64,000 bases of DNA from Bacillus cereus ATCC 14579 (lineage in GTDB: Bacteria > Bacillota > Bacilli > Bacillales > Bacillaceae_G), in the NCBI RefSeq assembly GCF_000007825.1, contig NC_004722.1, forward strand, positions 2,334,501 through 2,398,500. Reading direction: 5' to 3'. A model generated the notes under the pieces. The model made no database searches. It saw only the letters and a program-made list of their open reading frames with translations, and had not been told where the DNA came from. Below are positions 8,174 through 17,304 of the stretch, piece after piece. Both the position numbers and the translations under genes were made by a program. The first letter of the stretch is position 1; each line of letters starts with the position of its first letter.

Positions 8174-9757
8174 ATGGGGTTAATTTATAAAGTTGCTGAT
8201 CAAGATTGGGAATTTGAAAGTATACATAAATTGAATTATAAAACTTTTGTAGAAGAGATACCACAACATGAAGAAACGAAAGAACGGTTTCGTATAGATC
8301 GGTTTCATAAAGAAAATACATATTTAATTTGTTTAGATGAGGATAGATTAGTAGGTATGGTCGCAGTGCGGGGAAAACGACCATTCTCGTTAGATTATAA
8401 AATTTCAAATTTAGATATTTATTTGCAAGAGCATGGAGAAAAAGTGTATGAAATTCGTTTACTTTCAGTAGAACGTGAATATAGAAATGGAAGAGCGTTG
8501 TTAGGATTAATTCGTTTTCTACATCGTTATTTGCTTCTAAATGGATATGAATTAGCACTCATTTCTGCAACAACACGTGAACTAGCTTTATATGAGCAAA
8601 TGGGATTCAAATCTTTCCATACGTTAGTTGGTACAGAAGACGCAGCCTTCCAGCCAATGTATGTTACCCCTGCTATGTTTGAAGAGTCGAGTGTTGGGGG
8701 GATTATGACGAAAGAATATACGTTTTTACCTGGTCCAGTAGATATTGAAGAGAACGTTCGAAAGGCATTTTCTACGCGACCTATTTCCCATCGCTCTAAG
8801 TCATTTCAAGTGATGATGGACAATGTGAAAAAACGGTTACTTCACATGACAAAAGCAAAACATGTACAGCTTATGTTAGGAACAGGGACGTTAGCAAATG
8901 ATGCGATTGCTTTACAGTTACGTTCTTTAAAAGGGAAAGGACTAGTATTAACAAATGGGGAATTTGGTAATAGATTAGTTGGACATGCAAAACGAGCACG
9001 GTTACATTTTGATACGTATAAAAAGGAAATGGGAGATCCATTTATTTATACCGAATTAGAAGAAATTATGACAACTGGAAATTATGAATGGATTTGGTTT
9101 GTTCATCATGAAACATCTACTGGAATGTTAAACGATTTAAACGAGCTAAATACTCTTTGTAACGAGAATCAAATGAAACTGTGTGTAGATTGCATAAGCT
9201 CAATTGGAGCAATACCATTAGACTTGAAGGATGTGTATTTTGCAAGTGGTGTTAGCGGTAAAGCGATTAAATCATATACAGGAATTTCTTTCGTTTTTCA
9301 TAACCACATTGTAAAAATAAACGAGGCTGTGCCGGCCTATATGGACATTGGCATGTATGAAGAAAATGAAAGTATTCCATACTCACAATCATGGAATTTA
9401 ATTTATGCATTGCAAGAAGCGTTGAAGAGATTTGAAGATGAAAAGGCATTTGTAAAAATTAAAGAGACATATGATTATGTTGAAGAAGTTATTACTGATA
9501 TGGGTTTAAAGCTTGTTTCACCTAAAGAACATGCCGCGCCAATTATACTTACTATTGTATTGAGCGAAGATTATTCTTCTAAAGTAGTAGGCGATACATT
9601 AGCATTACAAGGATACATCGTTCATTATGAGTCATCTTATTTACAAAAGAATAATTGGATCCAAATTGCATGTTTAAATCATTATAAAGAACGCGATATG
9701 AAGAGGATGTTAAATTGTTTGCAAATGTGTTTATTTCAGAGTGGGGTACATATATAA
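8174..9757 (+). CDS. GNAT acyltransferase / class V aminotransferase fusion protein
   Basis: A 527-residue two-domain protein. Residues about 1-165 form a GNAT-like domain (NYKTFVEEIPQHE, acidic LDEDRLVG strand, EIRLLSV strand, LYEQMGFK near its end), close in look to N-acyl amino acid synthase-type GNATs. Residues about 178-527 form a PLP-dependent class V aminotransferase (FLPGPVDIEE, LGTGTLAND, VHHETSTG, DCISSIGA), with K363 in SGKAIKS as the likely PLP lysine. Start ATG follows AAAGGAGATAAGGC. Inside the gene, a run of six G at 8695-8700 followed by ATG at 8705 (residue 178) falls exactly at the domain boundary and could start the aminotransferase alone. The reaction is unknown; an amino donor and an acyl acceptor may share a pathway. 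Confidence 0.85.
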   Translation: MGLIYKVADQDWEFESIHKLNYKTFVEEIPQHEETKERFRIDRFHKENTYLICLDEDRLVGMVAVRGKRPFSLDYKISNLDIYLQEHGEKVYEIRLLSVEREYRNGRALLGLIRFLHRYLLLNGYELALISATTRELALYEQMGFKSFHTLVGTEDAAFQPMYVTPAMFEESSVGGIMTKEYTFLPGPVDIEENVRKAFSTRPISHRSKSFQVMMDNVKKRLLHMTKAKHVQLMLGTGTLANDAIALQLRSLKGKGLVLTNGEFGNRLVGHAKRARLHFDTYKKEMGDPFIYTELEEIMTTGNYEWIWFVHHETSTGMLNDLNELNTLCNENQMKLCVDCISSIGAIPLDLKDVYFASGVSGKAIKSYTGISFVFHNHIVKINEAVPAYMDIGMYEENESIPYSQSWNLIYALQEALKRFEDEKAFVKIKETYDYVEEVITDMGLKLVSPKEHAAPIILTIVLSEDYSSKVVGDTLALQGYIVHYESSYLQKNNWIQIACLNHYKERDMKRMLNCLQMCLFQSGVHI

Positions 9758-9831
9758 AGACTTTTTCTTTTCGTATAAAGGAGCTACGACTTACGAAAAC
9801 TTAGGAATAGAACATTGGAAGAGGTGTCGGT

Positions 9832-10833
9832 ATGATAACTAGAAAACTACCATTACATATAGACGATATTAAAAAAGCTCACAAAATTCTAGATAGAAAT
9901 GCTCGTAAAACGCCATTAGTAAAATCTTTTTACTTGACTAGTAAAACGGGTGGAGAAATTCATTTGAAATTAGAAAATATGCAATTAACGGGTTCTTTTA
10001 AATTTCGTGGCGCATTTAATAAAATGTCGCGGCTCACGGATCAAGAAAAAGAAAGAGGTGTAATTGCATGTTCAGCAGGTAATCATGCACAAGGAGTTGC
10101 ATTATCTGCTCATTTACTCGGTATTAAGAGTAAAATTGTTATGCCAATTTCTGCACCTCAGGCAAAAGTTGAAGCAACAAAAGGATATGGATCTGAAGTG
10201 ATTTTACATGGTGAAACCTTTGATGATGCAAAGGTAAAATGTGAAGAAATTATAAGGGAAACAGGTGAAACATACTTACATCCATATGATGATGTAGAGG
10301 TAATGGCTGGTCAAGGTACAATTGGATTAGACATTCTTGATGATATGTGGGATGTAGATACTGTCATTGTACCAATAGGTGGAGGCGGAATTATTTCTGG
10401 TATTTCTGTAGCATTGAAATCTTTTAATCCATCCATTAATATAATTGGTGTCCAAGCAGATAATGTTCATGGAATGAAGGCATCTTACGATAAAGGAGCA
10501 ATCGTAGAACACTATGAGGCGCCTACTATTGCAGATGGTTGCGCAGTTAAAATACCAGGTGAATTAACATTTGAAATTGTAAAAGAATTAGTAGATGATA
10601 TTGTAACTGTATCAGAAAAAGAGCTGGAAGTAGCGATGAAAGATTTATTACAACGTGGGAAAGCTGTTGTAGAAGGTGCAGGTGCATTAGCAACTGCTGC
10701 ACTTCTTGCAGGAAAAGTTGATAGTTATATAAAAGGGAAAAAAGTAGTGGCTGTTATATCTGGTGGGAACGTGGACTTACAGCGCATATCAAGTGTATGT
10801 GAGCACTTTTTTGTCGCTAATGAAGTGAAATAG
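9832..10833 (+). CDS. threonine ammonia-lyase, short catabolic-type form
   Basis: A 333-residue PLP enzyme that deaminates threonine (and serine) to 2-oxobutyrate. The PLP lysine is K57 in SFKFRGAFNK; SAGNHAQGVA and the glycine-rich GGGGIISG phosphate-binding loop follow. It lacks the C-terminal regulatory ACT-like domain of the biosynthetic IlvA (about 420 residues), so it resembles the TdcB-type enzyme and would not be controlled by isoleucine. The start follows GGAAGAGGTGTCGGT. It stands alone and ends in a clear terminator. Confidence 0.9.
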   Translation: MITRKLPLHIDDIKKAHKILDRNARKTPLVKSFYLTSKTGGEIHLKLENMQLTGSFKFRGAFNKMSRLTDQEKERGVIACSAGNHAQGVALSAHLLGIKSKIVMPISAPQAKVEATKGYGSEVILHGETFDDAKVKCEEIIRETGETYLHPYDDVEVMAGQGTIGLDILDDMWDVDTVIVPIGGGGIISGISVALKSFNPSINIIGVQADNVHGMKASYDKGAIVEHYEAPTIADGCAVKIPGELTFEIVKELVDDIVTVSEKELEVAMKDLLQRGKAVVEGAGALATAALLAGKVDSYIKGKKVVAVISGGNVDLQRISSVCEHFFVANEVK

Positions 10834-10845
10834 TTTTATGAAAGA

Positions 10846-10880
10846 AGAGCTAAGAGAAATGATCTTAGCTCTTACTTTTT
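10846..10880 (+). terminator. rho-independent terminator
   Basis: The stem AGAGCTAAGA/TCTTAGCTCT is followed by TACTTTTTG. Confidence 0.85.
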
Positions 10881-11064
10881 GTCTACCGTTTACTGTAAGT
10901 AGAAATAAACTTGCAAAATTTGCTGTTTAAAAATTATTTTATTTAAGCGCCTATTTTTACACATATCTTTAATGTTATAATAATTATTTCAATATTGTCG
11001 AAACGTAAGCAGAAATTTAATATAATAGTTTTAATGTGCTAATGAGCGGTGAGGAGGGCAGGGC

Positions 11065-11535
11065 ATGAATAAAGAAGAACAGGTCATGAACGGTTTCAGG
11101 GAATTATATAATAAGCTGGTTTGGCTTAATAAAGATAAGATGGAAGAGGGTCTTAAAGGTTTTAAGTCTTCTGAAGTCCACTGCATTGAATATATTGAAA
11201 ACAATGCAGATTCTAACGTGACACAACTCGCAGAGGCTTTTTATGTGACTCGCGGTGCTATAAGTAGAATGACTAAGAAGCTCATACAAAAAGGCCTTGT
11301 TGAAAGCTACCAAAAGTCAGAAAATAAGAAAGAAATTTATTTTAGGCTTACCGAACAAGGGAAAGAAATTTATAAAATCCATGAAAATCTACACAAAGAG
11401 TTTCAAGAGCGAGATAAAGCTGTATTTGAACAAGTAACTGAAGAAGAATTCAACAGTATAATTAGCTTTGTGGAAAAGTATAGTAGACATTTGGATGCAG
11501 AAATAAAGAAACAAGGTATACATATTAAATCGTAA
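11065..11535 (+). CDS. MarR-family transcriptional regulator
   Basis: A 156-residue winged-helix repressor: HTH at about residues 48-75 (VTQLAEAFYVTRGAISRMTKKL), wing at 78-98 (GLVESYQKSENKKEIYFRLT), and N- and C-terminal dimerisation helices. A TATAAT lies at 11021-11026 and GAGGAGGGCAGGGC precedes the ATG. The downstream MFS exporter has two inverted repeats of the kind MarR proteins bind, so this is most likely its repressor. The inducing ligand is unknown. Confidence 0.9.
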   Translation: MNKEEQVMNGFRELYNKLVWLNKDKMEEGLKGFKSSEVHCIEYIENNADSNVTQLAEAFYVTRGAISRMTKKLIQKGLVESYQKSENKKEIYFRLTEQGKEIYKIHENLHKEFQERDKAVFEQVTEEEFNSIISFVEKYSRHLDAEIKKQGIHIKS

Positions 11536-11548
11536 CATATTTTAATAA

Positions 11549-11628
11549 TAAAGTGAAACTTTAATCAGTGGGGGGTCTTCATCTCCACTGATTATCAGCC
11601 CTCACCAATCGGGCTTTTACGGGCAGCC
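11549..11628 (+). repeat. truncated bcr1-type repeat
   Basis: It carries the head of the B. cereus bcr1 element (AAGTGAAACTTTAATCAGTG, then the ACTGATTATCAGCCCTCACC block), but stops after the GGGCAGCC segment. Compare the full copy at 51723-51890. Confidence 0.7.
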
Positions 11629-11657
11629 TTACTCTAATGAGAATAGGCTGCTTTTTT
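11623..11657 (+). terminator. rho-independent terminator after marR
   Basis: The stem GCAGCCT/AGGCTGC is followed by TTTTTTA. It is built partly from the end of the bcr1-like repeat. Confidence 0.8.
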
Positions 11658-11667
11658 ATTATTTTGT

Positions 11668-11689
11668 TTTTGTTGACTAATCAACAAAA
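11668..11689. promoter_or_regulatory. MarR-type operator 1
   Basis: A perfect palindrome with 9-bp arms, TTTTGTTGA-CTAA-TCAACAAAA. It covers the -35 box of the MFS promoter. Confidence 0.7.
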
Positions 11690-11701
11690 TAGAGTTATTA
11701 T
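11673..11701 (+). promoter_or_regulatory. sigma-A promoter of the MFS exporter
   Basis: TTGACT at 11673-11678, a 17-base spacer, and TATTAT at 11696-11701. Both flanking operators overlap it, so binding should block RNA polymerase. Confidence 0.7.
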
Positions 11702-11703
11702 TT

Positions 11704-11719
11704 TGTTGACAAAGCAACA
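11704..11719. promoter_or_regulatory. MarR-type operator 2
   Basis: TGTTG-ACAAAG-CAACA repeats the half-sites and spacing of operator 1 exactly 33 bases downstream, over the expected transcription start. Confidence 0.65.
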
Positions 11720-11741
11720 TTTTTTTTAGGAGAGAAGTTAA

Positions 11742-12977
11742 ATGTCTATATTTAGATTGAAAAATGAAAGGGGAACTGAAAAAAGCATAGATAAACATGC
11801 TTTACTATTCGGACTTATTTCTGTATTTCTTTGTGGTATAGGTTTCAGTATCATCATGCCTGTAGTCCCATTCTTAGTACAGCCATATACAAGTAATCCG
11901 GAAGAACAAGCATTGGTTGTTACACTACTAACTTCCGTATATGCGGCCTGCGTGTTTTTAACTGCACCAGTACTCGGAGCTTTAAGCGATAAGTATGGCC
12001 GTCGTCCATTACTTTTAATATGCTTATTTGGTTCTGCAATTGGGTACTTAGTTTTGGGAATAGGAGGAGCTTTATGGGTACTATTTGCTGGACGCATAAT
12101 AGAAGGTATAACAGGTGGGAGCATAAGTACTATCTTCGCATATTTTGCAGACATCATTCCAAAAGAACAGAGAACGAAATATTTTGGATGGGTGAGTGCA
12201 GTTGTAGGTGCGGGAACTATCATTGGCCCAACCATTGGGGGAATACTTGCCAAGTTTGGTGATACTGTACCTATATATTTTGGTGCAATCATAACGTTAA
12301 TAAATGTTGTATATGGGATCAAATATATGCCTGAGAGCCTTGAAAAAAATAATAGGTTGAAAGAGATTACTTTTGTAAGGTTAAATCCTTTTGTACAGCT
12401 AGCAAACATACTTTCCATGAAAAATTTAAAGTGGTTACTTGTCTCAGCGTTTTTACTTTGGATACCTAACGGATCTTTACAAGCAATTTTCACGCAATTT
12501 ACAATGGATACTTTCAGTTGGAAACCTGCATTAATCGGACTTATGTTTTCAATTTTGGGCTTTCAAGACATTGTTTCACAAAGTTTTATCATGCCAAAGC
12601 TTTTGATCAAGCTTAGTGATAAACAAATAGCAATTCTTGGGATGGTTTCGGAGATTATAGGATACAGTTTTATTGCGGCATCAGCTTTGTTTTCACTCTA
12701 TCCACTACTTATCGCTGGGATGCTGATGTATGGTTTTGGGGATTCAATTTTCGGACCTTCATTCAACGGGATGCTTTCAAAGTCTGTCAGTTCTAGTGAA
12801 CAAGGAAGGATTCAAGGTGGAAGCCAATCTATTCAAGCTTTAGCAAGAATGATTGGTCCTATTCTTGGAGGACAAATCTATGTATCACTTGGTCATGCCG
12901 CACCTGCTTTTATGGGTATGATTCTTATAGTAGCGGCAATAGCAGTTTTATATAAGGGAACGCATGAAACTGTATAA
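11742..12977 (+). CDS. MFS multidrug/tetracycline-type efflux transporter
   Basis: A 411-residue 12-helix proton antiporter. The loop 2-3 signature GALSDKYGRRPLL and the helix 5 motif-C-like block VVGAGTIIGPTIGG mark the drug:H+ antiporter branch that includes TetA and related efflux pumps. The start ATG follows TAGGAGAGAAGTTAA. Expression is probably controlled by the MarR protein upstream through the two operators described. The substrate is unknown; a true tetracycline determinant is not shown. Confidence 0.88.
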   Translation: MSIFRLKNERGTEKSIDKHALLFGLISVFLCGIGFSIIMPVVPFLVQPYTSNPEEQALVVTLLTSVYAACVFLTAPVLGALSDKYGRRPLLLICLFGSAIGYLVLGIGGALWVLFAGRIIEGITGGSISTIFAYFADIIPKEQRTKYFGWVSAVVGAGTIIGPTIGGILAKFGDTVPIYFGAIITLINVVYGIKYMPESLEKNNRLKEITFVRLNPFVQLANILSMKNLKWLLVSAFLLWIPNGSLQAIFTQFTMDTFSWKPALIGLMFSILGFQDIVSQSFIMPKLLIKLSDKQIAILGMVSEIIGYSFIAASALFSLYPLLIAGMLMYGFGDSIFGPSFNGMLSKSVSSSEQGRIQGGSQSIQALARMIGPILGGQIYVSLGHAAPAFMGMILIVAAIAVLYKGTHETV

Positions 12978-13011
12978 CAGATAGATATAAGAATAAATAA
13001 AAGGGAGTCAG

Positions 13012-13041
13012 AACTTAGGAACAAGTGCTGATTCCCTATTT
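13012..13041 (+). terminator. terminator after the MFS gene
   Basis: The stem AGGGAGTCAG/CTGATTCCCT (one G-T pair) is followed by ATTTGTTT. Confidence 0.65.
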
Positions 13042-13201
13042 GTTTACGGTTTGAGAGCTAAGAGAAAAGCTTTTGTTTAGGAATTTATTCTGCTATGCTC
13101 TCATGGTGAAGGGTAATATTCAGTGAGGTGGAACTATCATTAATTACAGTTAGCTTTATTTGAAAGTAAAAAGGTAGGTAAAAAATGACTAGATAGTTTC
13201 A

Positions 13202-13531
13202 TTATGCTTGTGCTGAAGTAAATAATGACTCCATCTTTATTTTGCTCTTTTCTCGAATTTCAGCATCTGCGTGTCTCATCACGTATTTATGCGCTACAGC
13301 GATTGCTAAAACATCATCTAATAAGCCGATCCCAATAATAGCAGCTATATCTGGAATGAAATCGATTGCTAATACGTAATAAGATAAAGCGGCTAATATT
13401 ATGAATTTCGCTTTAGTAGGTAATTCTTTCTTTTTCATTGTGTAGAATAAAATAATACTTTCATATACGCTGGATTTACCGAGGTTTACAGAGCTTTTTT
13501 TGAACTTTTTCCAAAGGGTCTGTTTCTCCAT
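13202..13531 (-). CDS. YkvA-like DUF1232 membrane-associated protein
   Basis: A 109-residue protein with the DUF1232 core: YYVLAIDFIPDIAAIIGIGLLDD, in which the IDFIPD and LLDD motifs are diagnostic and lie in a hydrophobic hairpin (residues about 42-75). The start is set at 13531 because AAAAGGAGTG lies seven bases before this ATG. A longer in-frame start at 13579 has no ribosome site. The family's function is unknown. Confidence 0.8.
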   Translation of the reverse strand: MEKQTLWKKFKKSSVNLGKSSVYESIILFYTMKKKELPTKAKFIILAALSYYVLAIDFIPDIAAIIGIGLLDDVLAIAVAHKYVMRHADAEIREKSKIKMESLFTSAQA

Positions 13532-13647
13532 ATAAACACTCCTTTTACAAAAACATAGATTTTTTAAAAGGATGGACAAAGAAGAGAGAGATTAATCAAT
13601 TTTATTGTTTTTCTTAATTATATATTTCCATAAAAATAGGGGAATAC

Positions 13648-13684
13648 CTGTTCAAAATATTATAATGTGGATTATTTTGAACAG
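13648..13684. repeat. inverted repeat
   Basis: Perfect 11-bp arms CTGTTCAAAAT/ATTTTGAACAG with a 15-base loop. It overlaps the 3' end of the neighbouring pseudogene and has no T-run, so it is not an obvious terminator. Confidence 0.5.
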
Positions 13685-13968
13685 TGTTCCGTTACATAGT
13701 ATGTGTTCGTTCCAAGTAAAGGTACTACGCAGGTAACGTTTGGTGGTAATACGTATTAAAGTTCATTTTCTACATTAATCTCTGCATTCGTACAATATTG
13801 AATTACTTCTAAATAATCTAAGGGTGCATTTATTGATGAGAACTTTTGTAATTCTTAAATAGCCTCTTTACTCGCTGGTGATTCATAGGCTTCTAATGTA
13901 ATTCTGGTATTAATTGCAAGATTAGCCACTTCATCTAGCATTTCAGGTGTTACTTTGGTTCGAACCAT
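13672..13968 (-). pseudogene. small gene with two in-frame stops
   Basis: The minus-strand frame from ATG at 13968 (GAGAGGAAAA upstream) reads MVRTKVTPEMLDEVAN and onward, meets TAA at 13855-13857 (codon 38), continues as sensible protein, meets another TAA at 13756-13758 (codon 71), and runs on to a third TAA at 13672 with a coherent cysteine-containing tail (YVLPPNV...TYYVTEHCSK). The residue pattern stays protein-like across both stops, which points to a decayed gene of about 98 codons. Family unknown. It is also possible that only a 37-residue peptide is made. Confidence 0.5.
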
Positions 13969-14128
13969 TTTTCCTCTCTTTTCTCCCATTTTCTTAAAAG
14001 TTGTCGCTTCGGTGATGGCTTTTTTATTTTCTCAAATGAAGCCGATGAGTTTGAGTTTTAGAATTTTATCGTGGTATTATTTATGTAACAAGGGGATGTT
14101 GTAAGAAAAAATACAATTTGAGGGGAAA

Positions 14129-14395
14129 ATGAGAATGGGAATTTATAACTATGAAGCGAAAGAGGATTTGCAAGTAGGAGAAGTTTGTTTAGAACGAGAT
14201 ATTTATGAAATTATAAATTTTTATAAGAAAGGGTCAATAGTTTTATGTGATTCAGTATCTCGTTTCAGTGCGAATTCAGACAGAATGTTTAAAGTGATAA
14301 ATAGGATAGAAACATATATGCATAAAAATGAAGACTATACATATCAGGTTTCGGATAGACCCAATTTGATTTATGTAGTTGAGCAGGTAAGATAA
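14129..14395 (+). CDS. small hypothetical protein
   Basis: An 88-residue soluble protein with no family I recognise. GAGGGGAAA precedes the ATG at a good distance. It contains a mixed alpha/beta pattern (KKGSIVLCDSVSRFSANS in the middle) and ends YVVEQVR. No membrane segment or signal peptide. Single gene; role unknown. Confidence 0.6.
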   Translation: MRMGIYNYEAKEDLQVGEVCLERDIYEIINFYKKGSIVLCDSVSRFSANSDRMFKVINRIETYMHKNEDYTYQVSDRPNLIYVVEQVR

Positions 14396-14567
14396 GGAAG
14401 TATCCATAACGGGTGCTTTTTTCTTTGTTATATAGAAATTACACATTAAACGTGAATTCTAACAAAATGGATATTTGGATTCAAATTATTTGTGATATGT
14501 ACAGTAAAATGTATGTGTATGATTTAGTTATTATTATGCATTTTATAAGCGGTATGGGGGAAGAAAA

Positions 14568-15254
14568 ATGAAAATAATAGAACTACCAATTGAATTCGAA
14601 TTTAACGGGCAAAAACAATGTATTTATCCAAGTTTAATTATATTACATAATGAATTAACGTTAGTTGATACAGGATATCCAAGTTTTTTACCTTTAATTG
14701 AAAATGCAATATTAAAACATGGATATGAGATGAAAAACTTAAAGAATATAATTATTACCCATTATGATGACGATCATATAGGGGCTGTATATGATTTTAA
14801 AGTGAAATATCCAAATATTAATGTTATTGCTAGTGAAATTGAATCTAACTATATTAATGGTGATATAAAATCAGAGAGGTTAGTTCAAGCTGAAGAAATG
14901 TTAGAACGTATGCCCAATGAAGAAAAAGAATTTGGCAAATGGTTTATACAACAGTTAAAAAATATAAAACATATTTCCGTCGATGAAAAAGTACATGATG
15001 GTCAAATGATTTTGAATAATGAATGTCAAGTAGTGGCAACGCCAGGACATACTTCGGGGCATATTTCATTATATTTTCCGAATTTAGACTGTGTAATTAC
15101 GGGAGATGCGGCTGTTCAAGAGAATCGTGAGTTAGTAATAGCTAATCCGAATTTTTGTTTGGATATAGAAAAAGCGAAACAGTCTTTAAATAGGATTAAA
15201 AGTTTTAAAGCAGCACAGTATTATTGCTATCATGGAGGAAAGCTTACTGTATAA
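14568..15254 (+). CDS. MBL-fold metallo-hydrolase
   Basis: A 228-residue metallo-beta-lactamase-fold enzyme. The metal motif is THYDDDHIG (residues about 63-71), in which the usual second histidine of HxHxDH is aspartate, a variant seen in some hydrolase subfamilies. TPGHTSGHI gives the next histidine ligands, and ITGDAA the bridging aspartate. CYHGG at the C-terminus supplies the last histidine. Expected to be a cytosolic metal-dependent hydrolase; substrate unknown (lactonase- or thioesterase-like are options). ATG follows GGGGGAAGAAAA, and a terminator follows. Confidence 0.88.
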   Translation: MKIIELPIEFEFNGQKQCIYPSLIILHNELTLVDTGYPSFLPLIENAILKHGYEMKNLKNIIITHYDDDHIGAVYDFKVKYPNINVIASEIESNYINGDIKSERLVQAEEMLERMPNEEKEFGKWFIQQLKNIKHISVDEKVHDGQMILNNECQVVATPGHTSGHISLYFPNLDCVITGDAAVQENRELVIANPNFCLDIEKAKQSLNRIKSFKAAQYYCYHGGKLTV

Positions 15255-15261
15255 ATTAATG

Positions 15262-15299
15262 AAAACCGGTCTTTCCTAAATCGAAAAGATCGGTTTTTT
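15262..15299 (+). terminator. rho-independent terminator
   Basis: The stem AAAACCGGTCTTT/AAAGATCGGTTTT (one mismatch) runs into TTTTTT. Confidence 0.75.
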
Positions 15300-15414
15300 A
15301 GTTCATATATTTTGCGATTTCAACCAAATCAGTAACATTATATTTCGGTAAAATTGAAATATATATGTAAAGAAGAATATATATAATTTGAGCAAGGGTA
15401 TAGGGGGGGAGAAA

Positions 15415-15684
15415 ATGGGTTCGTTATTTGATGTAATAGCAGATATCATTTTATTTTATCCTCGAAATGACATGAAATTGAAACACCATATCGCAAAATT
15501 AAGTGAATTAGAGTGGTTTCGAAATCTACATGAAGATCCGAAGTATACAAGTTTAATTTGGAGTAATAGAAAATTTAAGAAGTTCATTTTGTCTTCTACT
15601 AACATGGAAACATTAATAAAATCTGAGAAAAAGCAAAAAGAATTTGTTCATCTAGTACAGGATGAATATAAAAAAAGAAGATAA
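15415..15684 (+). CDS. small hypothetical protein
   Basis: An 89-residue basic, helical protein of no family I know. The ATG at 15415 is chosen because AGGGGGGGAGAAA sits just ahead of it; an upstream in-frame TTG at 15388 lacks a ribosome site. It lies 70-80 bases ahead of the DEAD-box helicase gene and could share its transcript. Confidence 0.6.
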   Translation: MGSLFDVIADIILFYPRNDMKLKHHIAKLSELEWFRNLHEDPKYTSLIWSNRKFKKFILSSTNMETLIKSEKKQKEFVHLVQDEYKKRR

Positions 15685-15757
15685 GAATTTTTTTATTTTT
15701 CATATTTGGCGAAACAAATGGTACAATGAAAGCTAATGTGAAAAATAAGGAAAAGAA

Positions 15758-17134
15758 GTGGTCTATTTGAAAAACTTTTTAGAATTAGGAATTAGTGAAA
15801 CTTTTAATCATACATTACGTGAAAATGGAATTACAGAAGCAACACCAATTCAAGAGAAGGCAATTCCAGTTATTCTGTCAGGTAAAGATATTATTGGGCA
15901 GGCGAAAACAGGAACGGGTAAAACGTTAGCATTCGTGTTACCGATTTTAGAAAAAATTGATCCAGAGTGTAGTGATGTCCAGGCTTTAATCGTTGCGCCA
16001 ACAAGGGAATTAGCCCTGCAAATTACAACTGAAATTAAAAAAATGCTTGTTCAAAGAGAAGATATTAATGTACTAGCGATTTATGGTGGGCAAGATGTAG
16101 CACAACAATTGAGAAAATTAAAAGGTAATACACATATTGTTGTTGCAACACCAGGACGATTATTAGATCATATACGACGTGAAACAATTGATTTAAGTAA
16201 TCTTTCAACGATTGTACTAGATGAAGCGGATCAAATGCTTTATTTTGGTTTCTTATATGATATTGAAGACATTTTAGATGAGACACCAGGTAGTAAACAA
16301 ACGATGTTATTCTCAGCAACGATGCCAAAAGATATTAAAAAATTGGCGAAGCGTTATATGGATGAACCGCAAATGATTCAAGTACAAAGTGAAGAAGTAA
16401 CGGTTGATACAATTGAGCAGCGTGTCATTGAGACGACAGACCGTGCAAAGCCAGATGCACTTCGTTTTGTTATGGATCGTGATCAGCCATTTTTAGCTGT
16501 TATTTTCTGTCGTACAAAGGTTAGAGCAAGTAAGCTTTATGATAATTTAAAAGGACTAGGTTATAATTGTGCTGAACTTCATGGTGATATACCTCAAGCG
16601 AAACGTGAAAGAGTTATGAAGAGTTTCCGCGAAGCTAAAATTCAGTACTTAATCGCAACGGATGTAGCAGCTCGTGGACTTGATGTAGATGGTGTAACGC
16701 ACGTATTTAACTATGATATCCCTGAAGATGTAGAAAGTTACATTCATCGCATTGGCCGAACAGGACGTGCAGGTGGATCAGGTCTTGCAATTACGTTCGT
16801 TGCAGCGAAAGATGAAAAACATTTAGAAGAAATTGAAAAAACGCTTGGTGCACCAATACAAAGAGAAATAATCGAACAACCGAAGATAAAACGTGTAGAT
16901 GAAAATGGAAAACCGGTACCAAAGCCGGCTCCGAAGAAATCAGGTCAAAATCGTCAAAGAGATAGCCGCGAAGGTTCAAGAAGTGATTCAAGACGTGATT
17001 CGAGAAATAGCTCAAGAAGTGATTCAAGAAATAGTTCGAGAAATAGTTCTAGAAATGAAAATAACCGATCATTTAATAAGCCAAGTAATAAAAAAGGTAG
17101 TACAAAGCAAGGTCAGCAAAGACGTGGTCGTTAA
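15758..17134 (+). CDS. DEAD-box ATP-dependent RNA helicase
   Basis: A 458-residue RNA helicase. In order: Q motif ([11 protein letters not shown]), Walker [31 protein letters not shown] at residues 155-158, SAT, then the second RecA domain with [19 protein letters not shown] and [10 protein letters not shown]. The C-terminal 80 residues are a basic low-complexity tail with repeated DSR/NSSR units, probably an RNA-binding extension. Members unwind structured RNA in ribosome assembly, mRNA decay and cold growth. The annotated start is GTG; a TTG at 15767 (giving MKNFLELG) is an alternative. Which of the several Csh paralogues this is cannot be settled here. Confidence 0.92.
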
Positions 17135-17148
17135 ATGGTTATAATTGT

Positions 17149-17181
17149 AAAAGAGTCGCAAAATATTGTGGCTCTTTTTTT
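17149..17181 (+). terminator. rho-independent terminator after the helicase
   Basis: The stem AAAGAG...CTCTTT with internal TCGCAA/TTGTGG pairing is followed by seven T. Confidence 0.8.
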
Positions 17182-17304
17182 GTTTGAATACAACAAGGAT
17201 GATGGCAAGAAAAAATTTCATTCACCGTATTTGAAATTTATAAAGGGAATTTTATAGTTCAAAACCAGTAGAGCAAGGGTATTACTGTCATTCAGCAGAA
17301 CACT

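Noticed and set aside
8034..8558. A 174-codon minus-strand frame
   Set aside because: Antisense across plsY and the fusion gene; no ribosome site, no recognisable domain.
11738..12493. A 251-codon open frame on the minus strand
   Set aside because: It is antisense to the MFS exporter gene, has no ribosome site, and its protein is of the proline/serine-rich kind expected from a reversed membrane-protein gene.
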